DNA of 8,993 bases from Deltaproteobacteria bacterium (lineage in GTDB: Bacteria > Desulfobacterota > Binatia > Binatales > Binataceae). Under the pieces are notes generated by a model, which did no database searches, was not told the origin of the DNA, and saw only the letters and a program-made list of their open reading frames with translations. Of the stretch, positions 6,139 through 8,993 are shown one piece after another (within the stretch, counting starts at the first letter, position 1; every line of letters starts with the position of its first letter). The stretch is taken from assembly GCA_021786815.1 (NCBI GenBank), contig JAJYMR010000261.1, forward strand, positions 1 to 8,993. Reading direction: 5' to 3'. Position numbers and translations under genes: made by a program.

Positions 6139-7020
6139 GAGCGCCTCGGCAAACAGCGAAGCGGTTTTGATCGCGTTGGTGGGATGCGCAATCGTATCGC
6201 ACGAAACCACCCGACGCGCGCCGGCGCGCCGAATAAGCGTCATCGCGCCGGGCGCAAACAGCGCGTGAACCACGACCGCGTCAACGGGTTCGATGCGATG
6301 GCTCCGGAGTTCGCGCACCGCGGCGGCAAGCGTCACGCCGGAACTCGCGATATCGTCCACGATCACCGCGTGCTTCACGCCGGGTATCCGTGGAAAATCG
6401 ATCTTCACGCGCCGGTCGCCGTAGCGCGTCTTTTCGCCGACGATCCATTCGGCTTCGGCCGCCCGCGCGATCGCCTCAACGAATTTCCGCGATTCGCCAT
6501 CCGGTCCCACGACCACGCATCGCCTGGCCTCTCTTTTCACCCATCGCGCGACCGCCGACGCGACGGCCACGGTCGAGGCTTCGCACGGAATCACCTCGCC
6601 GAGGCTCTTCACGCGATGCAGATGCGGCTCCATCGTGAGCACCGAATCGAACGCCTCGCCAAGCAGTCTGCCGATCACGCGCTGCGAGATCGGCTCGCCG
6701 CGATGGAACACCTTGTCCTGGCGCATATAGGCGAGATACGGGGCGATCAGGCTCACGCGGTTCGCGCCCGCGTGCCTGAGCGCGTCGGCTGCGAGCAACG
6801 TGTCGAAAATTTTCGAATTGGGATCGCTCAGCGTGCGAACCAGCACCGCATGCCTGCCGGCGGACGGCGCGACCCGCACCAGGCTCTCACCGTCGGGGAA
6901 GCGATGGAGCTTTATTGGCGCGAAACCTACCTCGAGCCTGCGCGCGATTTGTCTTGCGTATGCCGCACCGTCCGCGAACGCATGAACCTTCAGTTCTCCG
7001 CCACTCGAATCGTTACCCAT
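6133..7020 (-). CDS. prs: Ribose-phosphate pyrophosphokinase (PRPP synthetase) homologue
   Basis: The 295-residue protein follows the Prs family from end to end. It has FPDGES (41-46), YMRQDKVFHRGEPIS (98-112, ATP/ribose-5-phosphate region), EPHLHRVKS (131-139), VVGPDGESRKF (170-180), the catalytic-type EKTRYGDRRV (K197, R199) and the PRPP loop VDDIASSGVT (221-230). Prs makes PRPP and AMP from ribose 5-phosphate and ATP. The loop departs from the usual DDxxxTGGT: Ser replaces the first Thr of the TGG segment and Val replaces the second Gly. The protein is also slightly shorter than housekeeping Prs (about 310-320). A specialised second Prs is therefore possible. I chose ATG 7020, where similarity starts soon after; an in-frame GTG at 7047 without a ribosome-binding site would add nine residues. 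It is the first gene of the operon with the ribonuclease and phosphorylase. Confidence 0.88.
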   Translation of the reverse strand: MGNDSSGGELKVHAFADGAAYARQIARRLEVGFAPIKLHRFPDGESLVRVAPSAGRHAVLVRTLSDPNSKIFDTLLAADALRHAGANRVSLIAPYLAYMRQDKVFHRGEPISQRVIGRLLGEAFDSVLTMEPHLHRVKSLGEVIPCEASTVAVASAVARWVKREARRCVVVGPDGESRKFVEAIARAAEAEWIVGEKTRYGDRRVKIDFPRIPGVKHAVIVDDIASSGVTLAAAVRELRSHRIEPVDAVVVHALFAPGAMTLIRRAGARRVVSCDTIAHPTNAIKTASLFAEALR

Positions 7021-7097
7021 CCATCCCGCCTTGGCCTGATCCGCCACGTGAAGCGCTCGCGCCTGAGAAGATCAAAAGCAAAACGGAGACCGCGCGT

Positions 7098-7110
7098 ATT
7101 TCGTCGAAAT
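7098..7110. repeat. 13-bp palindrome, candidate operator
   Basis: ATTTCG-T-CGAAAT is a perfect dyad with a single central base, 78 nt upstream of the Prs start and 144 nt upstream of the hydrolase start. Its AT-rich flanks and its position between divergent genes fit a transcription-factor site. I do not recognise the regulator. Confidence 0.35.
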
Positions 7111-7240
7111 TCCGCCATCGCGCGCGCGCGTAACGCTCATCTGTATCATTTGGCGCCATCTGCGTCGCGAAAAGACCCTGCTTTTCTCCCGGCAGAATGA
7201 AGCTTGTAGCCCGCACGTGTGCTGTAGTAACCGTGCTGTC

Positions 7241-7245
7241 GAGGG
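7241..7245 (+). promoter_or_regulatory. Ribosome-binding site favouring ATG 7254 for the hydrolase
   Basis: GAGGG lies 8 nt before ATG 7254. The upstream in-frame ATG at 7197 has only a poor GGCAG in front of it and would add 19 residues that do not look like family sequence. Confidence 0.6.
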
Positions 7246-7253
7246 CGGTTCTT

Positions 7254-8135
7254 ATGGCGAATGAGATGAAGACTCGCGTGGTGCGCGCTTCCAACTTGAA
7301 CTTTCACGTGCTCGAGATGGGTACCGGTCCGCTGGTTCTATGCCTGCACGGCTTTCCCGACACTGCCTGGTCGTTCCGCCATCAGATGCCCGCGCTTGCC
7401 GGCGCCGGGTTTCACGCAGTCGCGCCCTTCATGAGAGGCTACGCTCCGAGCGAGCCCGCGCCCGACGGACGCTACGACTCGGCGGCCCTCTCCGAAGACG
7501 CGCTCAATCTCATCGATGCGCTCGGCTATAGCGAGGCGATATTGTTCGGGCACGATTGGGGAGCGGTCGCCGCTTACGGCGCGACGTCCACCGGCCCGAA
7601 AAAGATCAGCAAGCTTGTCACGGCGGCGGTTCCCTACGGCACCGCGTTCTTCCAGGCGCTGGTTACCAATTACGCGCAGCAGAAACGCTCGTGGTACATG
7701 TATTTCTTCCAGAGCTCGATTGCCGAAGCCGCGGTATCGCTCAACGACTTCCTCTTTCTTGAAAAAATCTGGGCCGATTGGTCGCCGGGATGGAAATGGG
7801 CGCCCGAGGAGATGGAGGCGCTCAAGCGATGCTTTCGCGAACCGGGAACGCTGAGCGCCGCGCTCGGATATTATCGGGCCACGCTCGGACCGCTGTTCAG
7901 AGTGCCGGCGCAGATGCCGGCGCTCGCGCAGGCGATGTCGCCGCCGATCGAAGTACCCGCGATGATGCTGCACGGGGCGAACGACGGATGTATCGGCGCG
8001 GAGTTGCTTGAAGGGATGTCTAGCTTTTTCCCGCGCGGCCTCAGGACCGAGGTGGTCGCCGGCGCAGGGCATTTCGTCCATCAGGAAAAGCCCGACGTCG
8101 TAAATAAATTGATAATCGATTTCCTGAAGGGCTGA
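7254..8135 (+). CDS. Alpha/beta hydrolase, epoxide hydrolase-like
   Basis: The 293-residue protein has the alpha/beta hydrolase core. HGFPD (32-36) forms the oxyanion-hole loop. GHDWGA (99-104) is the nucleophile elbow with Asp101. HGANDG (240-245) offers acid Asp244, and GAGHFVHQEKP (270-280) carries His273. An Asp rather than Ser nucleophile in GHDWG is typical of epoxide hydrolases and haloalkane dehalogenases. The cap region (about 130-225) contains YMYFFQ (148-153) and GYYR (205-208), where epoxide hydrolases place the two tyrosines that activate the epoxide oxygen, so epoxide opening is the better guess. No signal peptide is seen, so it is cytoplasmic. The chosen start gives MANEMKTRVVRASNLNFHVLE, which matches the usual first strand of the family. 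It is monocistronic and converges on the amidohydrolase gene. The natural substrate cannot be read from the sequence. Confidence 0.88.
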   Translation: MANEMKTRVVRASNLNFHVLEMGTGPLVLCLHGFPDTAWSFRHQMPALAGAGFHAVAPFMRGYAPSEPAPDGRYDSAALSEDALNLIDALGYSEAILFGHDWGAVAAYGATSTGPKKISKLVTAAVPYGTAFFQALVTNYAQQKRSWYMYFFQSSIAEAAVSLNDFLFLEKIWADWSPGWKWAPEEMEALKRCFREPGTLSAALGYYRATLGPLFRVPAQMPALAQAMSPPIEVPAMMLHGANDGCIGAELLEGMSSFFPRGLRTEVVAGAGHFVHQEKPDVVNKLIIDFLKG

Positions 8136-8221
8136 TACGCGGCTATAGAACCGCGCGAGCCTCGTAAACCGGCTCCCCGTAAACGGCGTCCGACGAAGAA
8201 GCTGGCGTGCAGTTGCGTTTT

Positions 8222-8993
8222 TCAGTTCAGGCCTGAGCGCAGCACCCGCCCCGGCATCGCGCCGCTCGCGCGCCCGTGCTCGTAGAGCACCGTTCCGTTC
8301 ACAATCGTGTACTCGATCCCCTCAGCCGGCATCACGAGCCGTCTTCCGCCGCCCGGCAGATCGTCGACCATCCGCGCCCGCTTCGCCGAGCCCACCGTGC
8401 GCGGATCGAAGATCGCGATATCCGCCGCAAGGCCCGATCTTAGCCTGCCACGATCTCTGATCCCGAAGAAGTCCGCCGGTTCCGAGGTGAGCCGTTTCAC
8501 CGCGCGCTCCAGCGTCAGCGCCTGCCGCTCGCGCACCCAATGGCCGAGCAGATATGTGCAATAGCCCGCGTCGCACAGCATGTTGACGTGCGCGCCGCCG
8601 TCCGAAAGCCCAACCATCGTGCGGTCATCCAGGACGAGCTTCCGGATCCCGTCCTCGTGAAATTGCGCCATCGTGTATTGGATATTGAGATCGTCTTCGA
8701 GCGCGAGGTCGAGGAAAGTGTCGAGTGGATCGGCGCCGCGCTCTTCGGCGATCTCGGCGACGGTCTTGCGTTCGAGCGCCTTCAGAGCGGGATTCGCGAC
8801 CTCGAGCACTTCCACGCGATGCCATCTTCCGCGAAACAGGCGCGGCTTGCTCAGCTCGTCGCGAAACGCGCGGCGGAACTCGGGCTCGCGATAGATGTGT
8901 TTCTGCACCTCGGCGGACTGGTTGAACACCCGGTTCCACGATTCCATGTCCGCAAACGAGAAGGGGTTGCGCAAGTCCATCTGCACCACGAAC
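8222..8993 (-). CDS. Amidohydrolase family protein (D-aminoacylase-like), C-terminal part (5' end outside window)
   Basis: The frame is open from the window end to the TGA at 8222-8224 and gives 256 residues, roughly the C-terminal half of a protein usually near 550-580. It resembles the N-acyl-D-amino-acid deacylase/amidohydrolase-3 group. VGLSDGGAHVNMLCDAGYCT carries the late catalytic Asp of the TIM-barrel metal site. LTLERAVKRLTSEPADFFGI, then DRGRLRSGLAADIAIFDP, is the typical return to the small beta-sandwich domain. The closing IEYTIVNGTVLYEHGRASGAMPGRVLR is also typical. The HxH metal ligands and other barrel residues would lie beyond the window. Such enzymes hydrolyse amide or related C-N bonds; the substrate is unknown, and many environmental members are annotated only as amidohydrolase. 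Family is confident, specific activity is not. Confidence 0.88.
   Translation of the reverse strand, partial: FVVQMDLRNPFSFADMESWNRVFNQSAEVQKHIYREPEFRRAFRDELSKPRLFRGRWHRVEVLEVANPALKALERKTVAEIAEERGADPLDTFLDLALEDDLNIQYTMAQFHEDGIRKLVLDDRTMVGLSDGGAHVNMLCDAGYCTYLLGHWVRERQALTLERAVKRLTSEPADFFGIRDRGRLRSGLAADIAIFDPRTVGSAKRARMVDDLPGGGRRLVMPAEGIEYTIVNGTVLYEHGRASGAMPGRVLRSGLN

Larger units (their letters stand above)
7021..7253. promoter_or_regulatory. Divergent intergenic control region
   Basis: This 233-nt stretch lies between the start of the Prs-led operon (-) and the alpha/beta hydrolase gene (+), so it should hold promoters for both. It is locally more AT-rich at 7068-7115 and 7134-7190 than the flanking genes. 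It contains a 13-bp palindrome (7098-7110), a (CG)6 run at 7119-7130 and the 8-bp palindrome TGGCGCCA (7151-7158). No promoter pair stands out on either strand. Confidence 0.5.

Noticed and set aside
7119..7130. (CG)6 run as a possible microsatellite or phase-variable switch
   Set aside because: Only six dinucleotide units in a GC-rich genome, outside any coding frame, and too short to argue for slippage control.
5974..7200. 408-codon plus-strand frame opposite the ribonuclease start and Prs gene
   Set aside because: Arg-rich low-complexity translation with no motif; it is an antisense shadow of two well-supported genes.
7013..7294. 93-codon minus-strand frame across the divergent region
   Set aside because: It overlaps the starts of both flanking genes on one or the other strand, has no convincing ribosome-binding site or recognisable domain, and would occupy the promoter region.
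8136..8221. Small hairpins between the convergent hydrolase and amidohydrolase genes (CGCGG/CCGCG at 8138-8155, GAGCC/GGCTC at 8157-8175) as terminators
   Set aside because: Stems are only 5 bp with loops of 8-9 nt and no adjacent U-run. The T-run at 8218-8222 is not preceded by a good stem. Termination probably occurs here but no specific site is supported.
1..8993. CRISPR, toxin-antitoxin, phage defence or mobile element content
   Set aside because: No short regularly spaced repeats, transposase motifs, terminal inverted repeats, tRNA-like sequence or small toxin-like gene pairs were seen. All coding capacity is explained by metabolic or periplasmic families.

Overview
This is a GC-rich, gene-dense window with long antisense open frames, as is usual at this base composition. 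It holds seven protein-coding genes, two of them cut by the window ends. I see no RNA gene, insertion sequence, CRISPR array or prophage gene. The gene set suggests an environmental bacterium, perhaps a Binatota-like or deltaproteobacterium-like lineage: tandem periplasmic DUF1329 proteins, an epoxide-hydrolase-like enzyme and a D-aminoacylase-type amidohydrolase. That placement is inference from gene content only.

Left part (1-3164, + strand): the C-terminal 103 residues of a RidA/YjgF-family protein come first. Two tandem DUF1329 genes follow at 395-1696 and 1863-3164. Each encodes exactly 433 residues with a Sec-type signal peptide. The mature proteins are about 81% identical by eye and align without gaps. 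Their signal peptides are unrelated in sequence, and the identity is uneven: one stretch of about 196 bp is nearly identical at the DNA level.

Middle part (3201-7020, - strand): a compact, probably translationally coupled operon is read right to left. Its genes are a PRPP-synthetase homologue, a metallo-beta-lactamase/beta-CASP ribonuclease and a type 2 (AMP phosphorylase-like) nucleoside phosphorylase. Gaps between genes are 4 and 15 nt. The three activities can be joined into one route: RNA to nucleoside monophosphates, then phosphorolysis to ribose 1,5-bisphosphate plus base, linked to PRPP metabolism. The phosphorylase gene converges on the second DUF1329 gene.

Right part (7021-8993): a 233-nt divergent control region separates the operon from an alpha/beta hydrolase gene (+, 7254-8135) with an Asp nucleophile. 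This gene converges on the 3' end of an amidohydrolase gene (-, 8222-8993, continuing past the window).

Nothing here is a clearly new defence or mobile system. The points most worth a second look are the ribonuclease-phosphorylase-Prs operon and the uneven divergence of the DUF1329 pair.
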